64,000 nt of DNA from IMG/VR virus record IMGVR_UViG_3300027754_005988, positions 1 through 64,000 of that record, one strand, 5' to 3'. This DNA comes from a virus. How positions within the stretch are numbered: position 1 is the first letter of the stretch; each line of letters begins with the position of its first letter. Below are positions 14,576 to 22,371 of the stretch, one piece after another. The translations under genes were made by a program, and so were the position numbers. The notes under the pieces were generated by a model. The model was not told where the DNA came from. It was given only the letters and a program-made list of their open reading frames with translations, and did no database searches.

Positions 14576-17519
14576 TATTTATATTATCTATCATTTTGAT
14601 AGTTATTTCTTCTTCTGTTAATTTATTATCACCCATAATGGTGTTAATTATATCTTTTTTGTTATTTAACATATTCCACATTCTTGTTGATATAGTATCT
14701 ACAAATAATTGATAATATACGTTTACATCATTCTTCTGCCCAATCCTAAACGACCTATCTTCTGCCTGCTCATTTGAGCCAGGAACCCAATCAAATGAAT
14801 TAAAAATAACAACCGTAGCTTCAGTTAATGTTATACCAACACCTGCCGATTTTATGTTACCAATAAATACTTTAATCTTTGGATTATTTTGAAACGAATC
14901 CACAGATTTCTGCTTAGCATTCATAGTCATTGGGCCATTATGTTTTACAGCCAATTTACCAAAATGCTCACTTAAAGCCTCTAATTCTTCAGTAAACGAT
15001 GTGAAAACAATTACTTTCCTACCCATTTCAATAGCATTCTCAACCATTTCTATAGTATTAGGAATAGCCGCCATAGCTATGAACTTTCTTAATAATATCA
15101 ATTCAACCAAATCCTTTTGAGATTCAAGCGATTTCTTACCCTCAGCCTTTCTTTTCTCCATGTAATCATCCCAAAGTTGGTCATACATCTTCCAACCCTT
15201 AAGGTCTAACCTATGATACATTGGCGTAACTACTTTATCTGGCATATCTAATACATCTGTCTTAAGCCTCCTTAAAATAATGTTTTTTGTTTTTGCTGCT
15301 AACTCCTCTAAATTACTAGCACCATCAGTTAACCATATCTGCTTTCTTTGCCCGTTTTTAAGCGTTCTCATGAACTGTTTACCATCACAATACCTAACAG
15401 CATAATGCTTCCAATTATCTGCAATAGGTGACTTAATAATCTTTAATAAATTAAAGAAATCCATAGGCCTATTTGCAACTGGTGTTCCAGTAAGTAACCA
15501 TACTTTAGGTATGTTATGTTTAACACTTAATTCAACCATAATCTTACCACGAATACTTTCATGATTTTTAAGATAATGAGCCTCATCAACAATTGCTAAA
15601 TCAAAATTACAATTAGCCAAATCCCTAAATAAAACCTGTTGCACTTCACCCTCTTTTCTCTTCTTATTATCTGGTAATGTATGAAAGTTTTTAAGAATGT
15701 CAAAATTTATTATCGTAAACTTAGCCTTTTTAAAATTCTTACCATCAATTATTGCAGTATCATCACAAAAAACATTTATCTCACGTTCCCAATTTATCTT
15801 TGTTGATGAAGGACATACAACCAATATGTTTTTAGCATCACTTTCTAATGCAGCTATTATTGATTGTGTCGTATTATGTGTTACTATTGCATGTTCAGTC
15901 ACATATAACTTATCTGGTGCATCAACAGCAATACAAACAGAATCACCTTGACCACAAGGTTCAATATTTTTAATATATCTACCTATTTTATATTTTGCTG
16001 GTATGTTGTATGAATCAGCTTTACGTTTAAGTCTAAACGGATTAAATTGTTCTGGCATTTTAATATTTAACCTATAAGCTTTTTTACAGATAACTTTAGT
16101 ACCATCTTCTTTTTTATAAGAACCTATCTTACTTTTCTTTCTAACGATACCACCCAAAGAATGTACAATCTCTGCAACATCATCAGCCAATTTTTCAGAT
16201 ACAGTACAATACTCAGTACCATTAAACTCACCATTACTTGATTTCATACAATGACCATCAGTATCCATAAGACCTTGTAATATCGCAAGTCTGTTTTCAA
16301 TACTAGAATATTTGTATATATCTGGAATAAATTTTGTATCTGAACGTGTGTGTTCTAATTTTAAATCTTTTATATCAGAACTATGATTATTGATATAAGC
16401 TTTTCTTTTATTACCATCAGTTTTATGTTCAGTTAATAAAATACCTTCAAATAATTCATCAAAATCATCTTTATGTAATTGGATGGTAATTGCTGAAGAC
16501 TTTGTAAAATGACCATCACCTAGAGATAAACCTAATAAATAAGGTTCAATAGGTAAAGTATCATTATTTTCAAACTCAATTGGTTTAACAATTGGTATTT
16601 GCCATTTAGAATCACCATTTTTTTGTTTATAATATGTTTTAAACTTGTAAGGTCTTTTTTCATTCCAACAAGTACCAATTTGTTCTAAAACCAAGTTTTC
16701 ATCTAACATTTGCTCAACACTAAGTGTTATATATCTATTTTCCCTATTTTTAGAATTTTCACCAGAATTATTTGACGATACACTCCATAAATGTTCTTTC
16801 CCAACCAAAATACTATACCCATCATTAAATGTGACTTCATATAAGTCTTTAACACCTTGTGGATATACACCTATAATATTACACGCTTTACCATTTGAAC
16901 CAATAATTTGGTCACCAACTTTTAAATTACCAATTTTACGTCTACCATTTGGTGTAAATACTTGATTACTAGTTACCTCTAATTTACCCAAACCCATGTC
17001 GTCAGCTAATATACAACCATTTCTAGACAGTAGGAATTTAACACCTTCTTCTTGGTGGTTATAAAGTTTTTTATTTTGTTTAGCTAGGGTATTGTTATAT
17101 GGTGTAAAATCTACATCTATATTTATTTCTTCGAAGTATGGGTCATCGGTTACTTGTGTTTTTGGTAACCAGTACATTTTAGATTCTTTTTGGTTTCTAT
17201 TTAGTTTACCGTATATGTGATATGTTTTATCAGTTTCCGCTAGGATAAATTCGATAAGAATTCTTTGTGGTACGAATGATAATCCGTCTTGTTTTTGTAG
17301 TTCTAGGCCTAGGTATTCGGTTATACCGATAACACGATTGATATGTTGTGGTTCTCTATCGTGGTTATCTATTATATATTTGGACTGATTTTCGGTCAGT
17401 ATTAATTTTTTAGTTTTTAGATATTCATTCTTAAGTTTTATTAGATATGGGTTAATACCGTTATATTTTTCTAATAATGAAAGAGCTGAATGGCCTTTTA
17501 AATCGTCAAGGTTTATCAA
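14568..17519 (-). CDS. SNF2-family DNA helicase/translocase, intein-containing precursor
   Basis: A 983-residue precursor. The extein has YNHQEEGVKFLL and ILADDMGLGK (motif I, to residue 179), continued after the intein by TTQSIIAAL. Then follow VVCPSSTKINW (Ia), IVDEAHYLKN (II), LLTGTPVAN (III), VIFTSFTEELEAL (IV) and a terminal QAEDRSFRIGQ (motif VI). This is the SNF2 pattern, close to SMARCAL1-type annealing helicases, and it probably fills the role of T4 UvsW in branch migration and recombination-dependent replication. The spliced protein would be 613 residues. The first codon is TTG (TTG ATA AAC CTT): an in-frame stop lies just upstream and no ATG occurs near it. It is followed by glutaredoxin with an overlap. 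Confidence 0.9.
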   Translation of the reverse strand: MINLDDLKGHSALSLLEKYNGINPYLIKLKNEYLKTKKLILTENQSKYIIDNHDREPQHINRVIGITEYLGLELQKQDGLSFVPQRILIEFILAETDKTYHIYGKLNRNQKESKMYWLPKTQVTDDPYFEEINIDVDFTPYNNTLAKQNKKLYNHQEEGVKFLLSRNGCILADDMGLGKLEVTSNQVFTPNGRRKIGNLKVGDQIIGSNGKACNIIGVYPQGVKDLYEVTFNDGYSILVGKEHLWSVSSNNSGENSKNRENRYITLSVEQMLDENLVLEQIGTCWNEKRPYKFKTYYKQKNGDSKWQIPIVKPIEFENNDTLPIEPYLLGLSLGDGHFTKSSAITIQLHKDDFDELFEGILLTEHKTDGNKRKAYINNHSSDIKDLKLEHTRSDTKFIPDIYKYSSIENRLAILQGLMDTDGHCMKSSNGEFNGTEYCTVSEKLADDVAEIVHSLGGIVRKKSKIGSYKKEDGTKVICKKAYRLNIKMPEQFNPFRLKRKADSYNIPAKYKIGRYIKNIEPCGQGDSVCIAVDAPDKLYVTEHAIVTHNTTQSIIAALESDAKNILVVCPSSTKINWEREINVFCDDTAIIDGKNFKKAKFTIINFDILKNFHTLPDNKKRKEGEVQQVLFRDLANCNFDLAIVDEAHYLKNHESIRGKIMVELSVKHNIPKVWLLTGTPVANRPMDFFNLLKIIKSPIADNWKHYAVRYCDGKQFMRTLKNGQRKQIWLTDGASNLEELAAKTKNIILRRLKTDVLDMPDKVVTPMYHRLDLKGWKMYDQLWDDYMEKRKAEGKKSLESQKDLVELILLRKFIAMAAIPNTIEMVENAIEMGRKVIVFTSFTEELEALSEHFGKLAVKHNGPMTMNAKQKSVDSFQNNPKIKVFIGNIKSAGVGITLTEATVVIFNSFDWVPGSNEQAEDRSFRIGQKNDVNVYYQLFVDTISTRMWNMLNNKKDIINTIMGDNKLTEEEITIKMIDNINND
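15873..16982 (-). other. Class 3-type intein (Trp-Cys-Thr) with LAGLIDADG endonuclease in helicase Walker A
   Basis: Residues 180-549 of the helicase precursor, inserted between GLGK and TTQ of the nucleotide-binding loop. The first residue is Leu (LEVTSNQVFTPNGRR), so the usual Cys/Ser nucleophile is absent. Block B is GKEHLW, placing His at 243 and Trp at 245. Block F is SVCIAV with Cys 529 where class 1 inteins have Asp. The residue after the terminal HN is Thr 550. These are the three signature positions of class 3 inteins. LGLSLGDGHF and LQGLMDTDGHC are the two LAGLIDADG endonuclease motifs. Confidence 0.85.
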
Positions 17520-17540
17520 AATAATTTATTTTTATATATC

Positions 17541-17560
17541 TATTATATTTAAATATAATA
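17541..17560. repeat. 20-bp perfect AT-only palindrome between divergent genes
   Basis: TATTATATTTAAATATAATA is self-complementary over all 20 bases. It lies 21 bases upstream of the helicase start and about 67 bases upstream of the GIY-YIG gene, which are divergent. It could be an operator, or it could be a chance palindrome in very AT-rich DNA. Confidence 0.45.
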
Positions 17561-17609
17561 AATTTTTTCAATAAAATCAATAGTTTATTGGTTATTATTC
17601 AAAAGATAA

Positions 17610-17618
17610 ATATTTATA
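17610..17618 (+). promoter_or_regulatory. Putative late promoter ATATTTATA before GIY-YIG gene
   Basis: AATATTTATAATAAAAG ends just upstream of the endonuclease ATG, with the motif 10 bases from the start codon. It may be the original late promoter of the neck operon, now separated from it by the endonuclease. Confidence 0.55.
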
Positions 17619-17627
17619 ATAAAAGTC

Positions 17628-18659
17628 ATGGAAAATAATAAAATAACACCTATCACTAGAATCAATAAAGAATTCCAACTGTACGGTCTTTATTGTCCAT
17701 GTAGTGGTGAATTGAGATATATTGGCATAACAACTGGATTATTATCAACAAGATTGTCTGGTCATTTAAGTAATCCAACAAATGGTAAAATAGCTTTATG
17801 GTTTAAAGAATTAAAAAAAAATAATAAAAAACCATTGATTAAATTAATTAATAGATATAATTCATACGAAGAATTATTAACAAGCGAAATTAATGAAATA
17901 AAAAGAGGTAGAGAATCTTCAACAGATTTATTAAACGTTGCTGATGGTGGCGATATAAACCCTATGTTTGGTAAAACACATACTGAAGAATCTAGATTAA
18001 AAATTTCATTAAACAATAAGGGGTTGAAAAGGTCTAAAGAACAAAACGAACAAAGAAAAGAGTTATTAACTAAATTATGGGGTAGTGAAGAATGGTCTAA
18101 TAATTTAAAAACTAAAATGAGTGAAAATATGTTAGGTAATAAAAGAGCGTTAGGTTTTAAACACTCTGAAGAAACTAAATTATTAATTAGTGATTTACAT
18201 AAAGGTAATAAATACAGTCTAGGTTACAAACATGGATTAGAAACACTAAAAAAAATGAGTGAAAATAATTCTGGTGAAAATAACCCTATGTACGGTAAAA
18301 CTTTATCAAAAGAAGTGTTATTAAAAAGAAGTGAAAAAGTGAAAAGAGAAGGAACATTTAAAGGTGAAAACAATCCAAATTTTAAATTTAAAATAGGTAA
18401 AGAAGAATTATATTATTTATACATAACAAAAAATTTAAATATTGATGATATTTCTAAAGTGTATGGTTGCCATAGGACAGTTATTTCTGATAACATTAAA
18501 AAACATAACATAAAAAAAGAGGTGTCAAATAAATACAATATTAACTTAGACGATATTAAAAATTATTTATTAAATGGGTTATCACAAGTTGATATTGCAA
18601 GTATTTATGGTTGTAGTAATAAATACATCAATAAAATAATAATAAATAAAATAAATTAA
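17628..18659 (+). CDS. GIY-YIG homing endonuclease with NUMOD3 repeats
   Basis: A 343-residue free-standing endonuclease of the Seg/I-TevI type. The GIY-YIG core is LYGLYCPCSGELRYIGIT at about 19-36, with the catalytic region continuing to LLNVADGGD (about 105). Four NUMOD3-type DNA-binding modules follow (NPMFGKTHTEESRLKIS, GFKHSEETKLLIS, GYKHGLETLKKMS, NPMYGKTLSKEVLLKRS). Two helix-turn-helix segments close the protein (IDDISKVYGCHRTVISDNI and VDIASIYGCSNKYINKI). Its first 14 codons (MENNKITPITRIN) closely match those of the fragment beginning one base after its stop, so the 5' end of the next gene appears duplicated onto the endonuclease. Confidence 0.9.
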   Translation: MENNKITPITRINKEFQLYGLYCPCSGELRYIGITTGLLSTRLSGHLSNPTNGKIALWFKELKKNNKKPLIKLINRYNSYEELLTSEINEIKRGRESSTDLLNVADGGDINPMFGKTHTEESRLKISLNNKGLKRSKEQNEQRKELLTKLWGSEEWSNNLKTKMSENMLGNKRALGFKHSEETKLLISDLHKGNKYSLGYKHGLETLKKMSENNSGENNPMYGKTLSKEVLLKRSEKVKREGTFKGENNPNFKFKIGKEELYYLYITKNLNIDDISKVYGCHRTVISDNIKKHNIKKEVSNKYNINLDDIKNYLLNGLSQVDIASIYGCSNKYINKIIINKIN

Positions 18660-18660
18660 T

Positions 18661-18735
18661 ATGGATAAAAATAATAAAATAACACCTATTACACGTATAA
18701 ATCGCTTTTTCTCTGAAGAAGATTTTTTTTTTTAG
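18661..18735 (+). pseudogene. Original 5' end of the gp14-like gene, out of frame by one base
   Basis: ATG opens a 24-codon frame, MDKNNKITPITRINRFFSEE followed by DFFF and TAG. It ends within an 11-T run (18723-18733). With one extra T, or a -1 ribosomal slip on the run, the frame continues as FFFLEIN into the ATG at 18744 and gives a 175-residue protein. It is therefore most likely the true N-terminus of the neck gene, disrupted by a real indel, by programmed slippage or by a homopolymer sequencing error. Confidence 0.65.
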
Positions 18736-18743
18736 AGATAAAT

Positions 18744-19187
18744 ATGGGCAGAGAGGCTATTGAGGGCGATGGTAACTTTACTGTTATATTATATAGGGTT
18801 GATAGGGAGATGAGTGAGAGTGATTCTCTTTATGGTGAGGCATCGAAGGATGGTATTAGATTTTTCCCTCCAGTTGAGTTGAAGGTTATTCCTATGTTGG
18901 AGGAGGCTGAGAACAAGACATATAATACTAATGGTAGTTTAAGGTATTTGCAAGATGGTCCTTTAACTTTTGGTATTTATGATGCTCAATTAACTGAGTT
19001 AAAGACATCATTATCTTATGGTGATTACATTGGTTATCCGATAAATGAGACTGAGATAAGATATTTTTCAGTTGTTAATGATGGTATTAAGAACTTTGAC
19101 AATAAGCATACTATAATGGGTTATAAGGGTGCTTTTAGAACGATTAAATGTGCTCCAGTGGATAGTTCTGAATTTGGTGGTCGTTAA
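18744..19187 (+). CDS. Neck protein, probably T4 gp14-like
   Basis: A 147-residue frame (175 if joined to 18661-18735). It contains ILYRVDREMSESDSLYGEA, FFPPVELKVIP, a helix-strand core and SYGDYIGYPINETEIRYFSVVNDG, followed by GYKGAFRTIKCAP. The order of a LYGE-type loop followed by a GD-IGY-P beta hairpin recalls T4 gp14 (FGED..., GDLIYFP...), a neck protein. A gp15-like gene directly follows, supporting the neck assignment. Codon use is striking: 12 of 13 Glu codons are GAG and 7 of 8 Lys codons are AAG, the opposite of neighbouring genes. The start could be the ATG here or the upstream one through frameshift. Family call moderate. Confidence 0.55.
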   Translation: MGREAIEGDGNFTVILYRVDREMSESDSLYGEASKDGIRFFPPVELKVIPMLEEAENKTYNTNGSLRYLQDGPLTFGIYDAQLTELKTSLSYGDYIGYPINETEIRYFSVVNDGIKNFDNKHTIMGYKGAFRTIKCAPVDSSEFGGR

Positions 19188-19213
19188 AATAAAAAATAGT
19201 AAATTAAAGAAAT

Positions 19214-20272
19214 ATGTCACCTAAAGGGTTTAAAACAGATATCAATATAAAAAATGGTAAAATTGGTCCAGAGAGAAGACAAGAAATTCTAGATGGTATT
19301 GCCGATAATGGCACTTTTTTACCTAAAGGTGTATTGGAAGAGGACATGGACCAAGCGGTTGTTGAGTTTACAAAATCTGATAAGGGTTTTGCGATTTCGA
19401 TTGATGGTAAGAAAGTACCTGTTATATTTTTAACAATTCAAAGATGGACAGAATTCAGCAAAACATGGCAATTTTCAGATAAATACAAAAACATTGAACT
19501 TCCTTTCATTACAATAATAAGGAAACCAGATATTCAACAAGGTCAAAATCAAGCTGGATTATGGAATATACCTGGAAATAGAACATATACATATATGAAA
19601 GTTCCAACTTGGGATGGTGTAAGAAAGGGTATTGATTTATATAAGATTCCACAACCAACACCAGTTGATATGACCTATGAAATTAGGTTATTCACCAATA
19701 GGATGAAGGATTTAAATAAATTTAATAGAATATTTCAGAGAGCATTTCAATCTAGACAATGTTATATAAATGCAAATGGTCATCCAATGCCTTTACATTT
19801 AGAAACGATTGGTGATGAAAGCAATATCGATGATTTTGAGAACAGAAGATTTTATGTTCAATTATTTGAAGTTAAGCTGTTGGGTTATATACTTGATGAA
19901 GAAGATTTTGAAGTAATACCAACAATTAATAGGACAATGATTGTTACTGAAGTTAGAGAAGAAGTATTATTAAATAATAATATTGTTTTTGAACCGCATG
20001 TTAATGTTAACACTGTTAACTTTACATTTAACTTTAAACCAAAATCAGAACCACAATTTACATTTACTAATCAATATAGTGTTAGTTTTTCTCAATTAAC
20101 AGGTATTGTAAACTTAACAAGAATAGTTATTCTTGTTAATGGTATTGGCGTGTTTGATGGTACTATTTTAACATCGCCATTGGTTTTTAACGCTAATGAT
20201 GTTATTACCATAAAAGTTAGCAAAGGATATTACAATGATGGTGTATTTAAATTAATAGGTAACACAATATAA
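19214..20272 (+). CDS. Tail completion / sheath stabiliser, T4 gp15-like
   Basis: A 352-residue protein. VPVIFLTIQRWTEFSKTW, followed by PVDMTYEIRLFTNRMKDLNKFNRIFQRAFQ and FENRRFYVQLFEVKLLGYILDEEDFEV, matches the layout of T4 gp15 (MIYELSIFTRYEDDMFQIVEQI..., SRRRIEWSLTFEVNGW), the hexamer that caps the completed tail and docks it to the neck. T4 gp15 is 272 residues; here residues about 255-352 form an extra beta-rich C-terminal domain. The gene lies 26 bases after the gp14-like gene. Confidence 0.68.
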   Translation: MSPKGFKTDINIKNGKIGPERRQEILDGIADNGTFLPKGVLEEDMDQAVVEFTKSDKGFAISIDGKKVPVIFLTIQRWTEFSKTWQFSDKYKNIELPFITIIRKPDIQQGQNQAGLWNIPGNRTYTYMKVPTWDGVRKGIDLYKIPQPTPVDMTYEIRLFTNRMKDLNKFNRIFQRAFQSRQCYINANGHPMPLHLETIGDESNIDDFENRRFYVQLFEVKLLGYILDEEDFEVIPTINRTMIVTEVREEVLLNNNIVFEPHVNVNTVNFTFNFKPKSEPQFTFTNQYSVSFSQLTGIVNLTRIVILVNGIGVFDGTILTSPLVFNANDVITIKVSKGYYNDGVFKLIGNTI

Positions 20273-20273
20273 T

Positions 20274-20672
20274 ATGAGCTGTATAAGTAATTCATCTGAT
20301 ATAAATCAAACATTCATAATTGAACCTTTAGTTATGACTGCTGATACACCTACGATATCTGCATGTACGGCTGTTTATACTGATTTAGTTATTTCTTGTA
20401 GTGGTGATTCTGAAATACATTTATCTAGCGGTGAAACTATATTTAACACAAGTATAAACCCAATAATTGATGCAACAATTGATGTTGGTATACCTGCTAG
20501 AAGATTTAGGGATATAAATACTGTTAGTGGAACATCTAGTGTTTGGACATCAACAATAAAGGTAAATACCCCTATGTTAGATTTAGGGTTAGATTCACAA
20601 AGTAATTTAAGACAAATAACTGCTAATAATTCAATTATAGAAGACGATTTTTTGAATGGAGGTAATTTTTGA
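20274..20672 (+). CDS. Small virion-associated protein of unknown function
   Basis: A 132-residue protein (MSCISNSSDINQTFIIEPLV...) with a beta-strand pattern, a GIPARRFRDINTVSGTSS segment and LDLGLDSQSNLRQITANNSII, sequence typical of phage fibre collars or intramolecular beta structures. It starts one base after the gp15-like stop and ends just before the fibre promoter. No family recognised. Confidence 0.5.
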   Translation: MSCISNSSDINQTFIIEPLVMTADTPTISACTAVYTDLVISCSGDSEIHLSSGETIFNTSINPIIDATIDVGIPARRFRDINTVSGTSSVWTSTIKVNTPMLDLGLDSQSNLRQITANNSIIEDDFLNGGNF

Positions 20673-20683
20673 TAAATAACAAT

Positions 20684-20692
20684 ATATTTATA
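20684..20692 (+). promoter_or_regulatory. Putative late promoter ATATTTATA before fibre gene
   Basis: ATATTTATA followed by TAAAAACA ends 15 bases before the fibre ATG, the same arrangement as at 2847-2855. Confidence 0.58.
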
Positions 20693-20706
20693 TAAAAACA
20701 AAAAAA

Positions 20707-22227
20707 ATGGCGATTAGAAACACTAGATTAATAATTAAGAATAACACGGTACCAAGTGCACCATTTTCTGGGGCAACTTTATACAAAGGTGAGGCAATAG
20801 TAAATACTGCCGATGGTATAATGATGTTTTCTGGTATTACATCATCAACATCAAATTGGACACCAGCTGGCGTTGGTGGTAACGCTAACTTCTTTGAAGT
20901 AGGTTCTAATCTTTATAATTTAAAAATTAGAAATCAAATTACATCATATAGTGGCCTTACAAATTTAAGTGGTTTATTCCTTTCTGGTACATCTAATGGA
21001 TTTGTTTTAGCACCAGTTTCATCAATAAGCGGTTCTGATACTTATGTAACTGGATTTACATATAATAATAGTAACGTATTTACTATAGGTCAAAATAATG
21101 GTCAACCTAGTTTAACAGCATCAATTAATACGATGACTGGTTTGACTATTAGTGGTACGTTGTCTGCTACGACAGCAAATATTGGAACTGAAAATTTAAA
21201 CACGCTTAACGCAACTGGCGCTACTATTACAACGTTGAATTCTACAACCATTAATGGTGGTAACGTAAATGTTAATAATTTAACAGTAACTGGAAGTGCT
21301 ACTTATAATCAAACAGCAACTGCTGCAAATGATATTGTTAATTATTCTACATTAACTGCATATTCACAAACAAATGATGTTTATGTTACTGGTGGTACTA
21401 TTTCATATACTGGACCTAATGGTTCAATTGTTTTAGGTAGAAAAAATGCATCAAATGTAACTTTAACTGGTTTAACAGATGTTTATACGACTGGTGGTAC
21501 TTATAATGCTGGCACACTTACATTAAATAATAATAATAACGCTTCATTTAATGTTACTGGTTTAACATCAACTGATACATTCGTAACTGGTTTCACATAT
21601 TCACCAACAACAAACACGTTTACAATTAAACAAAACCAAGGTCAATCTGATTTACCAGTTCAATTTGCAACAGTTTCTGGTTTAACATTTAGTAATTTAA
21701 CAGCTGGTAGAGTTGTTTATGTTGGTACAGGTGGTTTATTAACAGATAAATCTGGATTTACTTATGATGCTGCTACAAATACATTTAGTGTTCCTACTGA
21801 TGGTACTGTTAATGTTGGTACAGGTGGTTTAAATGTTGCAGGAAGTGCTGTTATTCAAGGTTCTCTTACCGTATTTGGCCCATCCGTTTCAGCGTTTACT
21901 AGTCAATTATATGTAGAAGATAATAACGTTATACTTAATTATAATCCTACTGGAAGTACAACTGTAACATCTATTGGTGCAGGTTTTACTATTCAAGATG
22001 GTTCAGGTATAGCAAATACCGCAACTACTTTAAATATTGGTTTATCTTACTTAAACGGTAATTTATCTCCAAATACTGAATATACAGCTTCAACTGGTAA
22101 CGCTAATAGAAATATATACACACAAGTTGGTGATATTATAATTAGAAACACTAATTATAATGATAGCGCACCAAATGGTGTAAGAGTACTTACGGAAAAT
22201 GATATTTTAGATGGGGGTAGCTATTGA
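20707..22227 (+). CDS. Tail fibre protein, beta-strand repeat type
   Basis: A 506-residue fibre. The N-terminus (MAIRNTRLIIKNNTVPSAPF... GEAIVNTADGIMMFSG) is of the attachment type also seen in the fibre at 22372 (GELALNTSDVILYASG). The shaft has repeats of TGLTISGTLSATTANIG and VTGLTSTDTFVTGFTYSPTTNTFTIKQNQGQ character, and the C-terminus is beta-rich (YTQVGDIIIRNTNYNDSAPNGVRVLTENDILDGGSY). No chaperone, lectin or enzyme domain is visible. Probably part of the long or short tail-fibre network. Confidence 0.72.
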   Translation: MAIRNTRLIIKNNTVPSAPFSGATLYKGEAIVNTADGIMMFSGITSSTSNWTPAGVGGNANFFEVGSNLYNLKIRNQITSYSGLTNLSGLFLSGTSNGFVLAPVSSISGSDTYVTGFTYNNSNVFTIGQNNGQPSLTASINTMTGLTISGTLSATTANIGTENLNTLNATGATITTLNSTTINGGNVNVNNLTVTGSATYNQTATAANDIVNYSTLTAYSQTNDVYVTGGTISYTGPNGSIVLGRKNASNVTLTGLTDVYTTGGTYNAGTLTLNNNNNASFNVTGLTSTDTFVTGFTYSPTTNTFTIKQNQGQSDLPVQFATVSGLTFSNLTAGRVVYVGTGGLLTDKSGFTYDAATNTFSVPTDGTVNVGTGGLNVAGSAVIQGSLTVFGPSVSAFTSQLYVEDNNVILNYNPTGSTTVTSIGAGFTIQDGSGIANTATTLNIGLSYLNGNLSPNTEYTASTGNANRNIYTQVGDIIIRNTNYNDSAPNGVRVLTENDILDGGSY

Positions 22228-22269
22228 TGGTTCATAGTAACTATTGATTTTAAAAATATCATAATTATA

Positions 22270-22305
22270 ATATGCACAATTTAACGATTGTGCATATTTA
22301 TTTTA
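22270..22305 (+). terminator. Terminator after fibre gene
   Basis: An 11-bp perfect stem, ATATGCACAAT / ATTGTGCATAT with loop TTAACG, is followed by a T-rich TTATTTTA tract, 43 bases after the stop codon. An ATATTTATT late-motif variant overlaps its 3' side (22294-22302) and may serve the next fibre gene. Confidence 0.72.
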
Positions 22306-22308
22306 TAT

Positions 22309-22322
22309 AGGTTATATAACCT
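22309..22322. repeat. 14-bp perfect palindrome in fibre leader
   Basis: AGGTTATATAACCT is a perfect 14-bp palindrome between the terminator and the 22372 fibre gene. It could be a regulatory hairpin or protein site. The function is unknown. Confidence 0.4.
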
Positions 22323-22371
22323 TAAAAAACACAATAACTCTTTATAGGGATTTTAAAAATAGACCATATAT

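Noticed and set aside
20375-20701. Minus-strand frame of 108 codons between gp15-like and fibre genes
   Set aside because: It lies opposite the 20274 gene, covers the fibre promoter, and has no recognisable motif or promoter.
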